NCBI GenBank assembly: GCA_025929895.1
Contig: JAICPI010000016.1
Span: forward strand, 1 to 45,707
Reading direction: 5' to 3'
Source: Thermoleophilia bacterium
GTDB lineage: Bacteria > Actinomycetota > Thermoleophilia > Gaiellales > Gaiellaceae
DNA length: 45,707 bases
Shown one piece after another: positions 34,870 through 42,404 of the stretch. The notes under the pieces are model-generated. The model made no database searches, had not been told where the DNA came from, and saw nothing but the letters and a program-made list of their open reading frames with translations. Position numbers and translations under genes: made by a program. How positions within the stretch are numbered: the stretch's first letter is position 1; each line of letters starts with the position of its first letter.

Positions 34870-36626
34870 GGATTGGCAACGAGGAGCTCGACGTTGCGGC
34901 TCGTCGCGAGCCCGCGGCGCCCGGTCCCGCCCTCGTCGTCCGGGTCGTTGTAGGCGAGCTCCCGCGCCACCGACGCGAACCACTCGACCTCGCGCGGGCT
35001 CAAGAGCGTGCCGCGACGCGGGGGGCGAGGGCCAGGGCGCGCGGGAGCGCCGTGGTCGAGGATCGTGCCGAAGATCGAGAGCGTCCCGTCGGCGTTGTCG
35101 ACGAGATCGACCAGGCGGGCCTGCTGCGGCCAGTCGGTGTGGGCGGAGGTCACGAGCTCCCAGAAACCGCTGCCGTCCGGGAGCAGGAACGGGGCCACGC
35201 GGTTGCGATGCTCGTGGCCGACGACGAGCGCGAGGACGCCCCGATGCCGCTGCAGCAGGCAGCCGACGGGCTCGGGCGTCGAGTCGCAGGCGCCGGTGCC
35301 GAGGTGGGCTCCCGACGCGGCCTGCGTCATCGTCTCGAGCGAGTGGTGCGCGAAGACGACGACGAACTCGCGACGGCCCTCGGCGGCACCGAGCTCGGCG
35401 TCGAGCCAGAGGAACTGCGTCCGGTCGAGGTTGCCGCGGTCGCCGCTGTCGGCGACGGTGTCGAGCACGACGAACCGGAGACCCGGCTTCGGCGAGAAGG
35501 CGTAGTACCCGATTCCGCGCGGTGCGTCGGCGGCGGCGTACCCGTGCCCGACCGGCGAGCCGCGCGTGCGGAAGTGCTCCTGGAGGTACTCCGCCGGTGC
35601 GAGCAGCTTGCGGCGCGCGTCGCGGAGGACGGGCTTCCAGCGGCCGCGGGTGATCTGCGGCCCGAAGACCGTCTCGACGAGGTCGCGCGCGAGGATCTGC
35701 GCGATCCGCGACCGCTCCTCCGAGGTCAGGCCGCCGGCGACGAGCCCGCGAACCTCGTCGAGGCCGCGCTGCGAGAGCCGCGTCGGCTTGACGCAGCCCA
35801 CCGCGGCGAGGCCGAACAGCTCGTTGTTCGGGACGTTGCCCTGCACGAGCCCGTCGTGGTTGCCGAAGACGGAGTACCACGGCAGCCCGAGGCCGGTCGC
35901 GCGGAAAGGCCGGTTCATCAGCTCGTACAGGCCGGGGTAGTCGCGCACCACGTTCCTGCGGCCCGTGCGCCGGCTGTTGGCCCTGCCGTTCGGCGAGTAG
36001 CCCGGACCGTCGGTGCCGCGGCTGCTCCGGTCAGGGTCGTAGTAGGCGCCGTCGCCCTTGACGCCCTGGTACAGCCGGTTGCGCGCCGGCACGCGGCACG
36101 TGCCGGGGTCGGAGCCCGAGTTCGGGTTCACGACGACGCCGCCGTCGAGCAGGTCGATGTACCAGCGCGTCTCGTTCAGCTGCGTGTTGTCGACGTTGTC
36201 GCCCGTCACGACGACGAGCTCGGGCCTGCGTCCGTCGACCGGGCTGCGCACGCGGCGGACCTGCTGCACGGACTCCTCGACCACGAAGGCGAGCAGTCCT
36301 TCCTGCGGTCGGTAGGCGGCGTCGAGCGACCCGCCGTAGCGGTCGACGAGCTCGACGCGCGCGGGCGACTCCTCGTCGACGAGCTGGAAGTCGGTCAGCT
36401 GGACGAACGTCGCGAGCACGCGGCGGCGCGCGGCTCGTCCCACCTGCGCCTTGGCCACGGGCTCGAGCACCGAGCGACGCTCGCGCGGCCCCGCCTCCAG
36501 CCGTCCGTCGCCGTTCCGGTCGACGATCGTGCCGCCGAGTGTCGTCGCCGGGGGCGGCGTGGCTCCCGCGGCGAGCGCGCCGAACGCGGCGATCGCGACG
36601 GCGGCGATCAGTGTGCGTGAGCGCAC
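34860..36626 (-). CDS. secreted metallophosphoesterase (calcineurin-like)
   Basis: A 588-residue exported enzyme from GTG 36626. Signal peptide about 1-25 (TLIAAVAIAAFGALAAGA). A calcium-loop-like motif, DRNGDGRLEAG, is at 36-46. The metallophosphatase core has the first metal motif as TDFQ (78-81; usually DxH), GDNVDN (142-147), GNHDG (255-259), VFAHHSLE and VVGHEHRN. The first motif is thus altered: His replaced by Gln. An N-terminal extension of about 70 residues and a central insert (about 165-230) resemble the actinobacterial PPA1498 group; I recall this only from memory. It could act on phosphodiesters or phosphate monoesters outside the cell. TACCCT ends 7 nt upstream. Confidence 0.82.
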   Translation of the reverse strand: MRSRTLIAAVAIAAFGALAAGATPPPATTLGGTIVDRNGDGRLEAGPRERRSVLEPVAKAQVGRAARRRVLATFVQLTDFQLVDEESPARVELVDRYGGSLDAAYRPQEGLLAFVVEESVQQVRRVRSPVDGRRPELVVVTGDNVDNTQLNETRWYIDLLDGGVVVNPNSGSDPGTCRVPARNRLYQGVKGDGAYYDPDRSSRGTDGPGYSPNGRANSRRTGRRNVVRDYPGLYELMNRPFRATGLGLPWYSVFGNHDGLVQGNVPNNELFGLAAVGCVKPTRLSQRGLDEVRGLVAGGLTSEERSRIAQILARDLVETVFGPQITRGRWKPVLRDARRKLLAPAEYLQEHFRTRGSPVGHGYAAADAPRGIGYYAFSPKPGLRFVVLDTVADSGDRGNLDRTQFLWLDAELGAAEGRREFVVVFAHHSLETMTQAASGAHLGTGACDSTPEPVGCLLQRHRGVLALVVGHEHRNRVAPFLLPDGSGFWELVTSAHTDWPQQARLVDLVDNADGTLSIFGTILDHGAPARPGPRPPRRGTLLSPREVEWFASVARELAYNDPDDEGGTGRRGLATSRNVELLVANPYD

Positions 36627-36633
36627 GTCTGAG

Positions 36634-36639
36634 AGGGTA
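36634..36639 (-). promoter_or_regulatory. -10 element of the metallophosphoesterase gene
   Basis: TACCCT on the minus strand ends 7 nt before the GTG at 36626. Confidence 0.45.
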
Positions 36640-36671
36640 CGGGAGCCGAAACCGATCGCAAAGGAGCTTCG

Positions 36672-36965
36672 ATGGCGCAACGTGGACAGAAGGACTTGAT
36701 CGCGAGACTGGCGGACGCGGGCGAGGAAGCGCTCTCCCGGCTCGCCTCCTCGCCGGGGATGGACCGCGTCACGGGCGTGATGACGAACATGCGCGACCAG
36801 GTCGACGCGCTCGCGGGCCGGGTGCGCGGCCTCGAGGATCTGGAGAAGCGGCTCGCCGCGCTCGAGCGCAAGGTCGACCGGCTCTCGACGCCGAGCGCGG
36901 GTACTTCGCGCAAGACATCGGCGACGTCGCGGAAGAAGACGGCGACTACGCGGAAGAAGACCTAG
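36672..36965 (+). CDS. 97-residue coiled-coil protein with Lys/Thr tail
   Basis: ATG 36672 follows AAAGGAGCTTCG, a good ribosome site. Residues about 1-70 form an amphipathic helix region with heptads (VDALAGRVRGLEDLEKRLAALERKVDRL), and residues about 72-97 are a Ser/Thr/Lys tail with three KT repeats (SRKTSATSRKKTATTRKKT). This resembles small phasin-like or nucleoid-associated actinobacterial proteins; the resemblance is only in composition. No signal peptide. It converges on the lipid kinase with a 20-bp overlap. Function unknown. Confidence 0.7.
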   Translation: MAQRGQKDLIARLADAGEEALSRLASSPGMDRVTGVMTNMRDQVDALAGRVRGLEDLEKRLAALERKVDRLSTPSAGTSRKTSATSRKKTATTRKKT

Positions 36966-37863
36966 GGACCCGCACGCGCAACGCCAGCGGCACGACCTCG
37001 AAGCTCGCGGGTGTCGTGCCGGGCTGCTCGCCGTCGAGCTCGACGGGGAGCGGCTCGTCCGCGTCGATCTCGACCCGCGAGCCGCGCAGCTGCTCGATCT
37101 TCGGGTGCGAGAGGTGCGTTCCCCGGTAGATCTTCCCGACGTTCAGGACGAAGTCGCGCTTCGTCAGGTCGCCGAAGACGAGCACGTCGAAGAGCCCGTC
37201 GTCGGCGCTCGCCTCGGGCGCGAGCCACATCCCGCCGCCGTGGTACTGCCCGTTCGCGACGACCGTGTTGTTGATCTTCCCGCGACGCTCCTCCCCGTCC
37301 ACGCGCACGCGCATCTCCGCGTTCCGCCAGGAGAAGAACACCTCCACGAGCGCGGTGAAGAAGCTCGCCTTGCCGCCGAACGCCTTCGACTTCGCGTTCG
37401 CCCGCCGCGCGACGGCCGCGCTCATGCCCGCGCTCGCGATGTTCGCGAAGTGCTCGGTCGCCTCGGCGCCCGACCAGGAGCGGTACGTCACCTTGCCGAG
37501 GTCGAACGCGCGCGCCTCGCCCTCGACGGCGACTCGCGCCGCGTCGGCGACCTTGGTCGGGATCCCGTGCGTGCGCGGGAAGTCCATCCCCGTGCCTCGC
37601 ATCATCAGCGCGAGCTCGACGTCGCGTCCGACGACGCCGTTGACGACCTCGTGCAGGGCGCCGTCGCCGCCCACGACGACGAGCAGCCTCGCACCCTCGT
37701 CGACCGCCCGCGCCGCGAGCTCGGTCAGGTGGCGGGGCGCCTCGGAGAAGAGCGCGTCTCCTGTCAGCCCCTGAGCGGCGGCGGCGTGCGCGATCTGCGG
37801 CCAGCGTTTCCCCGTCGACCCGTTCGCCGACGCCGGGTTGACGAGGAAGACCGTGTCGGTCAG
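36946..37863 (-). CDS. diacylglycerol kinase family lipid kinase, apparent CTG start
   Basis: A 305-residue lipid kinase of the DAGK catalytic family. LVNPASANGSTG (7-18) is the family's entry, GGDGALHEVVNG (65-76) binds nucleotide, and GTGMDF (90-95) replaces the usual GTxNDF. The C-terminal beta domain contains GGGMWLAPEASADDGLFDVLVFG. It phosphorylates diacylglycerol or a related lipid. No ATG, GTG or TTG exists before LVNPAS; CTG at 37863 overlaps the phosphorylase stop as CTGA, the same arrangement as at 8279. It converges on the 97-residue gene with a 20-bp overlap. Confidence 0.86.
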   Translation of the reverse strand: MTDTVFLVNPASANGSTGKRWPQIAHAAAAQGLTGDALFSEAPRHLTELAARAVDEGARLLVVVGGDGALHEVVNGVVGRDVELALMMRGTGMDFPRTHGIPTKVADAARVAVEGEARAFDLGKVTYRSWSGAEATEHFANIASAGMSAAVARRANAKSKAFGGKASFFTALVEVFFSWRNAEMRVRVDGEERRGKINNTVVANGQYHGGGMWLAPEASADDGLFDVLVFGDLTKRDFVLNVGKIYRGTHLSHPKIEQLRGSRVEIDADEPLPVELDGEQPGTTPASFEVVPLALRVRVPRSSSA

Positions 37864-38570
37864 TGCGCGCCCGTGACCGTGCGCAGCGCGAGCTGGGTCA
37901 TCTGGTCGACGGCGGCGCGCATCTCCTCGTCCGAGATCCGGACGAACTCGCCCTCGACGACGACGTCGCTGACCGTGAGCAGGCAGCCCGTCTGCACCTT
38001 GCGGAGCGCGCCGAGGGTGAAGAGCACCGCGGCCTCCATCTCGACCGCCAGCACGCCGCGCTCCGACCAGCGCTGGTACTGCCCGCCGTCCGGGTTGTAG
38101 AAGAGGTCGCTCGAGACGATCGGGCCGACGCGCACGGGCTTGCCGAGCTCCTTCGCCGAGTGGACAGCGGAGTGCACGAGCTCCCAGTCCGCGGTCGGCA
38201 CGTGCGGCTCGCTCACGAGGTGCATCGCGGTCGCGTCCGCCGGCACCGCCGACACCGCGACGATCAGGTCGCCGAGCTTCAGGTCCGGCTGGAGCCCGCC
38301 GCACGTGCCGACGCGGAGCATCCGCTTGACGCCGAGCTGCACGAGCTCCTCGACGACGATCGCTGCGGAGGGACAGCCCATCCCCGTGGCCTGCACGGAC
38401 ACCGGCCGGCCCTCGAACTCCCCCGTGTAGCCGTACATGGCGCGCTCCTCGTTCCGGAGCACCGGGTTGTCGAGGTAGGTCTCGGCGATGTACCTGGCGC
38501 GAAGCGGGTCACCGGGGAGGAGGCAGGCCTCCGCGTAGTCGCCGGGCTCGGCGCGAACGTGGATCGGCAT
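37860..38570 (-). CDS. nucleoside phosphorylase (DeoD/Udp type)
   Basis: A 236-residue phosphorylase of the PNP/UDP family that splits nucleosides with phosphate. Blocks: LLPGDPLRARYIAETYL (17-33, phosphate-binding), ERAMYGYTGEFEGRPVSVQATGMG, RVGTCGGLQPDLKLGD, SSDLFYNPDGGQ and the base-binding EMEAAVLFTL. The length and YNPDGGQY suggest a hexameric DeoD-type purine phosphorylase, although uridine phosphorylase cannot be excluded. TAGGTT ends 8 nt before the ATG at 38570. It is upstream of the lipid kinase, which it overlaps by 4 bp, and faces the GNAT gene across 25 bp. Confidence 0.88.
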   Translation of the reverse strand: MPIHVRAEPGDYAEACLLPGDPLRARYIAETYLDNPVLRNEERAMYGYTGEFEGRPVSVQATGMGCPSAAIVVEELVQLGVKRMLRVGTCGGLQPDLKLGDLIVAVSAVPADATAMHLVSEPHVPTADWELVHSAVHSAKELGKPVRVGPIVSSDLFYNPDGGQYQRWSERGVLAVEMEAAVLFTLGALRKVQTGCLLTVSDVVVEGEFVRISDEEMRAAVDQMTQLALRTVTGAH

Positions 38571-38578
38571 CGGGCGAG

Positions 38579-38588
38579 AACCTATCGT
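38579..38588. promoter_or_regulatory. overlapping divergent -10 boxes
   Basis: AACCTATCGT: TAGGTT for the minus strand (38584-38579; 8 nt to the ATG at 38570) and TATCGT for the plus strand (38583-38588; 7 nt to the GTG at 38596). They overlap by 2 bp. Confidence 0.5.
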
Positions 38589-38595
38589 CTCGTCC

Positions 38596-39375
38596 GTGGG
38601 GGAGCTCTTCCAACCGCGGCTCGAGCAGATCCTCGAGTTCTGCGCACAGGATCCGATCGAGCGCGTCTTCCTCGAAGACGTCGCGCGGCGCGGGCTCGGG
38701 CGCTTCGTCGCCGCGGGCGACGACGGTGAATTGACGGCGCTCTGCCACCTCGGCGCGAACGTCGTCCCCGCGGGCAGCGGCTGCGATCGCTTCGCGAGGC
38801 GGGTCGAGCGGGCGCGCGCGCGGATGATCATCGGCGAGGAACACGCGGTCGGCGAGCTCTGGGCCGAGGCGAGCAGTCGCCTCGCGCGGCCGCGCGAGGA
38901 CCGGCCGGGCCAGCCGGTCTTCGCGATCGACGAGCCGCCCGAGCCGGGCGGGACGGGCTTGCGCGCGGCGCAGGCCGCCGACCTCGAGCGCCTGCTGCCC
39001 GCGTGCGCGCTCGCGCACCAGGAGGAACTCGGCGTCGACCCGCTCGCGCGCGACCCGGACAGCTTCCGCTGGCGCACGCGCACGCAGATCGAGGAGGGCC
39101 GCTCGTGGGTCTGGCTCGAGGACGACGTGATCCTCTTCAAGGCCGAAGCGTCGGCCTGGACCCCCGCGGCGGTGCAGCTCCAGCAGGTCTGGGTCGACCC
39201 CGAGGCCCGCGGCCGCGGGAACGCGACCCGGGCGCTGCGCGACCTCTGCCGGCTGCTGCTCGAGCGGACGCCGTCGGTGTGCCTGTTCGTGCGCCCGGAG
39301 AACGAGCCCGCGATCGCGCTCTACCGGACAATCGGGATGCGGCACGTGCTCGACTACCGCTCGCTCGTGTTCTGA
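38596..39375 (+). CDS. GNAT-family N-acetyltransferase with N-terminal DUF4081-like domain
   Basis: A 259-residue protein. The C-terminal GNAT fold spans about 120-258, with the acetyl-CoA loop VDPEARGRGNATRALRDLC (motif A Q/RxxGxG/A as RGRGNAT) and RPENEPAIALYRTIGMRHV. The N-terminal half (about 1-115; FQPRLEQILEFCAQDPIERVFLEDVARRG) matches the extra domain in actinobacterial members. The acceptor is unknown. GTG start at 38596 with TATCGT ending 7 nt upstream. Confidence 0.85.
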   Translation: MGELFQPRLEQILEFCAQDPIERVFLEDVARRGLGRFVAAGDDGELTALCHLGANVVPAGSGCDRFARRVERARARMIIGEEHAVGELWAEASSRLARPREDRPGQPVFAIDEPPEPGGTGLRAAQAADLERLLPACALAHQEELGVDPLARDPDSFRWRTRTQIEEGRSWVWLEDDVILFKAEASAWTPAAVQLQQVWVDPEARGRGNATRALRDLCRLLLERTPSVCLFVRPENEPAIALYRTIGMRHVLDYRSLVF

Positions 39376-39384
39376 GGCGGCAGC

Positions 39385-39390
39385 TATCCT
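39385..39390 (+). promoter_or_regulatory. -10 element of the PAP2 gene
   Basis: TATCCT ends 7 nt before the TTG at 39398; an ATG in frame lies at 39419. Confidence 0.4.
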
Positions 39391-39397
39391 GAGCGCC

Positions 39398-40000
39398 TTG
39401 CTCGGGCTCGTGGAGATCATGCGGGCGCTGGACCAGGCGGCGTCCGCGTTCGGGGAGAGCGTGCGCTGGAGCCCGGCGACCTTCGTGCTCCTGCTCGCCT
39501 CGGCGTGGTGGGTCAAGTGGCCCCTGTTCGCGGCGATCGCGGCCGCGGGCGACTGCCGGAGGCGCCGCATGCCGCGCGCGACGATCGCCGCGCTCGGCGC
39601 CGTGGCCGCCGCGGGGGCCCTCGTGACGATCTTCAAGGAGCTCTTCGACCGCGCGCGCCCACCGGTCGCCGGCATCGACGCGGTCGGTGTCATCCCCGAC
39701 TCGGCGTCGTTCCCGTCGGGGCACTCCGCGACCGCGTTCGCGGCGGCCGTCGCCGTCGGGCTCTTCTACCCGAAGCTCAGGCGGCCGTTGCTCGCGCTGG
39801 CTGCGCTCGTGGCGCTGTCGCGCGTGTACCTGGGAGTCCACTACGCCAGCGACGTGCTGGCCGGAAGCCTCCTCGGAGTGCTGCTCGGGCTCGTGTCCGT
39901 GTGGGCCGTTCGAGCGGTCGCACCACTGCCCACAGCACCTTCGCCGAGTCTCGTCCGGCTCGGAACGAGCTCCGCTCCGCCCCGTAGATCGCCGGGATAG
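39398..40000 (+). CDS. PAP2-family membrane phosphatase
   Basis: A 200-residue integral membrane phosphatase of the type-2 phosphatidic-acid phosphatase family, such as those acting on undecaprenyl pyrophosphate, phosphatidic acid or phosphatidylglycerol phosphate. All three motifs are intact: K80-x6-R87-P88 (KELFDRARP), PSGHS at 106-110, and SR at 141-142 with H148 and D152 (SRVYLGVHYASD). Hydrophobic segments at about 28-52, 62-80, 108-124, 130-146 and 152-174. It starts at TTG 39398 or ATG 39419. The last 28 residues (APLPTAPSPSLVRLG) are non-conserved and run antisense to the GT2 domain of the fusion gene; total overlap is 224 bp. Confidence 0.87.
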   Translation: MLGLVEIMRALDQAASAFGESVRWSPATFVLLLASAWWVKWPLFAAIAAAGDCRRRRMPRATIAALGAVAAAGALVTIFKELFDRARPPVAGIDAVGVIPDSASFPSGHSATAFAAAVAVGLFYPKLRRPLLALAALVALSRVYLGVHYASDVLAGSLLGVLLGLVSVWAVRAVAPLPTAPSPSLVRLGTSSAPPRRSPG

Positions 40001-42404
40001 GGACCCACGCCACCGGCAGGCCGTCGCGCAGGACGCGGCGGAGGTGGATCGTCTCCGACTCGTAGCCGCCGTCCGGGAACGTCGCCAGCACGCGGCCGCG
40101 CAGCAGGCGCATCCCGTTCTGCGTGTCGCGCACCTCGCGCCCCGTCGTCGCCTGGAAGAGCCTGCGCGTCGTGCGGTTCGCGATCCGGCGCTTCAGCGGC
40201 ATCCGCGCGAGGTCGTCGAAGCGGTCGCCGACCACGAGCTCGGCGTCGCGCGCCGCCGCGAGGAAGGAGGGGATCGCGTCGGCGGGGTGCTGGCCGTCGG
40301 CGTCGATCACGAGGACGGTGTCGGCGCCCATCGTGCGCGCGATCCCGAAGCGGACGGCCGAGCCCTTGCCCCGTCGCTCGGGCAGGCGGACGAGCTCGAC
40401 CCGCGGCCGGTCGGCGATCGCGTCGAGCGTGCGCGCGACCTCCTCGCTCGAGCCGTCGTCGACGAGCACGAGGCGGTCGACGTGCGCGAGCACGCTTTTC
40501 ACGAGCGCCTCGTCGGGCACGTCGTCGTGCGAAGGCATCACGGCGACGACGGTCGCGTCGTCGGCGAGGGGCTGCGCGTCGGAGACGACGGGCCGGCGCC
40601 GCTCGAACGCCAGCGCGACGAGGAGGGCGCTCGCGGTGCCGAGCGCGGTGCCCGCGACGACGTCGAAGGGGAAGTGCGCGCCGAAGAACACGCGCGTGAA
40701 CGCGACTGCGGCGACGTAGGCCCAGAGCGCGGAGCGGAGGCGGGGGAAGCGGAGCGCGACCGCGACGGCGAGCGCGGCGGTGATCGCCATGTGCCCGCTC
40801 GGGAACGAGTTCAGGTGCGCCCAGGAGTGCCCGTTCAGGCTCGGGTCGGCGACGACCTCCTCCGGGCGCGGCCGGTCGTAGACCGCGTAGACCGCCTCGA
40901 GCAGGCCCCACGCGAGGAGCGCCGAGCCGAGCACGCGGGCGAAGGTCGCCGGCACCGAGCGCAGGCTCGTGACCGCGGCGGCGACGAGTCCGACCACGAT
41001 CAGCACGACGTAGTTGCGCGTGTGCGGGTCGAGGATCGTCCAGAAGAGCTCCGGGCCCGGGCCCAGCCCGTTGATCGCGCCGTACAGCCACTCGTCGAAG
41101 CGGTGCGCCTCGGTCTGCGCGACGAGCAGCCCGAGCACCGGCACCACGGCGAGCAGGCCGAGCGCGAGCCGGAGCCGGCTCTTGAAGCGGGGGACGCCGA
41201 CGAGGGGGACGAGCGCGGTCAGGGTTGCGATGCCTCCGAGGAAGAAGAGCGAGCGGTAGCTGCCGGTAGCTTGAACGGTGAAGCCCGCCGCGGGAAGGGC
41301 GATCGTGGACGAGATCGCGCGGACCGAGAAGTAGAGGGCGGTGTAGGCGCCCGCCTCGCGCTCGGGGATCAACGTGGAGAAGAGCGGGAAGCCGAGCGTG
41401 GACACGAGCCCGAAGCCGGCCGCGCCGAGGACGAGCGCACCGCCGACGGGGACGAGGCTCGTCGAGGCGCCCACGCCGAGGAAGCCGCCGCCGAGCAGGA
41501 CGATCCCGGCGAGCAGGAGCGGGCGGTGGAGCGCCGGGTTCTTGACGCGGCCGGCGAGGACGATCCCCATCCCGGTCGCGAGCCCGAAGCCCGCGAGCCA
41601 GAGCGAGGCGACGCCGGCGGCGAGCCCGAGCTCCTCCTCCGCGTAGAGGAGGAAGAAGGCGGGGAGCGCGGCGTAGCCGAGCACCCAGAGGATCTGCGCG
41701 AGCAGGAAGCCGCGGACGCCGGGGCGGGTCGCGGCGCGGAGGTAGTAGCCCGTCGGATGTCCCGGCGCGGCGGTCGCGGCGGGCGCGACGGCGCCGGACT
41801 CCGTCACGCGCTTGATCGTCGGGAGCGCGAGCAGCGGGACGAGCACCGCGGTCAGCGCGAACGGCGCCCAGATCGCGATCCCCGTGAGCGCGCCGCCGAC
41901 CACGAGGCCGAGGAGGCCCCCGACGAGCATCGCGAGCTCCTGCGCGCTCGTCGCCTTGGGGCGTCCAGAGGCATCGAACGTCTCCGGGATCAGCGCGCGG
42001 TGCGCCGTCGTGACGGCGTTGAGGCCGGTGTAGACGACGGCGGCGAGGAGGGCGAGCACGAGGTACGAGCTCGACGCGCCGAGCGCCATCGCGGCGAGGC
42101 CGCCGGCCGTGACGGCGCTGCCGCCGACGATGAACGGCATCCGGCGGCCGCGGCCGCTGCGCGCGAGCCGGTCGCTCCAGATCCCGACGACGAGCGGCAC
42201 GGCCATTCCGGCGGCGGCGTTGACGAGCATGACCATCCCGATCAGGCCGGGTGCGTCGTCGATACGCTCGAGCAGGAGCGGCAGGTACGTCGTGGTGACG
42301 GCGCGGCCGAGCCCGGCGGCGAGCGCGGCGGCGGCGAAGGCGACGACGTAGGGGAGCCGGAGGAACGGGATCCCGGCGGGGCGGGGAAGCGCGATGCTGG
42401 TCAT
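39777..42404 (-). CDS. three-domain fusion: MFS transporter, PAP2 phosphatase, GT2 glycosyltransferase
   Basis: An 875-residue protein. Residues 1-405 form an MFS carrier of about 12 transmembrane segments, with the loop motif GIWSDRLARSGRGRRMPF (74-91), like the SLC45/GPH sugar-cation group. Residues about 430-600 are a PAP2-like membrane domain: PSGHM (535-539), and TR (570-571), H577, D581; the Lys of motif 1 is replaced by Tyr506 before RPRP. Residues about 617-830 are a GT2 domain of dolichyl-phosphate-sugar-synthase type: VDDGSS (648-653), IDADGQHP (700-707), VVGDRFDD (724-731) and DTQNGMRLL (760-768). The tail (831-875) is basic and antisense to PAP2. ATG 42404 overlaps the lipid kinase stop (ATGA). 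No frameshift is visible. Function is inferred only. Confidence 0.85.
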   Translation of the reverse strand: MTSIALPRPAGIPFLRLPYVVAFAAAALAAGLGRAVTTTYLPLLLERIDDAPGLIGMVMLVNAAAGMAVPLVVGIWSDRLARSGRGRRMPFIVGGSAVTAGGLAAMALGASSSYLVLALLAAVVYTGLNAVTTAHRALIPETFDASGRPKATSAQELAMLVGGLLGLVVGGALTGIAIWAPFALTAVLVPLLALPTIKRVTESGAVAPAATAAPGHPTGYYLRAATRPGVRGFLLAQILWVLGYAALPAFFLLYAEEELGLAAGVASLWLAGFGLATGMGIVLAGRVKNPALHRPLLLAGIVLLGGGFLGVGASTSLVPVGGALVLGAAGFGLVSTLGFPLFSTLIPEREAGAYTALYFSVRAISSTIALPAAGFTVQATGSYRSLFFLGGIATLTALVPLVGVPRFKSRLRLALGLLAVVPVLGLLVAQTEAHRFDEWLYGAINGLGPGPELFWTILDPHTRNYVVLIVVGLVAAAVTSLRSVPATFARVLGSALLAWGLLEAVYAVYDRPRPEEVVADPSLNGHSWAHLNSFPSGHMAITAALAVAVALRFPRLRSALWAYVAAVAFTRVFFGAHFPFDVVAGTALGTASALLVALAFERRRPVVSDAQPLADDATVVAVMPSHDDVPDEALVKSVLAHVDRLVLVDDGSSEEVARTLDAIADRPRVELVRLPERRGKGSAVRFGIARTMGADTVLVIDADGQHPADAIPSFLAAARDAELVVGDRFDDLARMPLKRRIANRTTRRLFQATTGREVRDTQNGMRLLRGRVLATFPDGGYESETIHLRRVLRDGLPVAWVPIPAIYGAERSSFRAGRDSAKVLWAVVRPLERPTRTRARAALRGGFRPARRWRSGLPGTRATAPRAQPARATAA

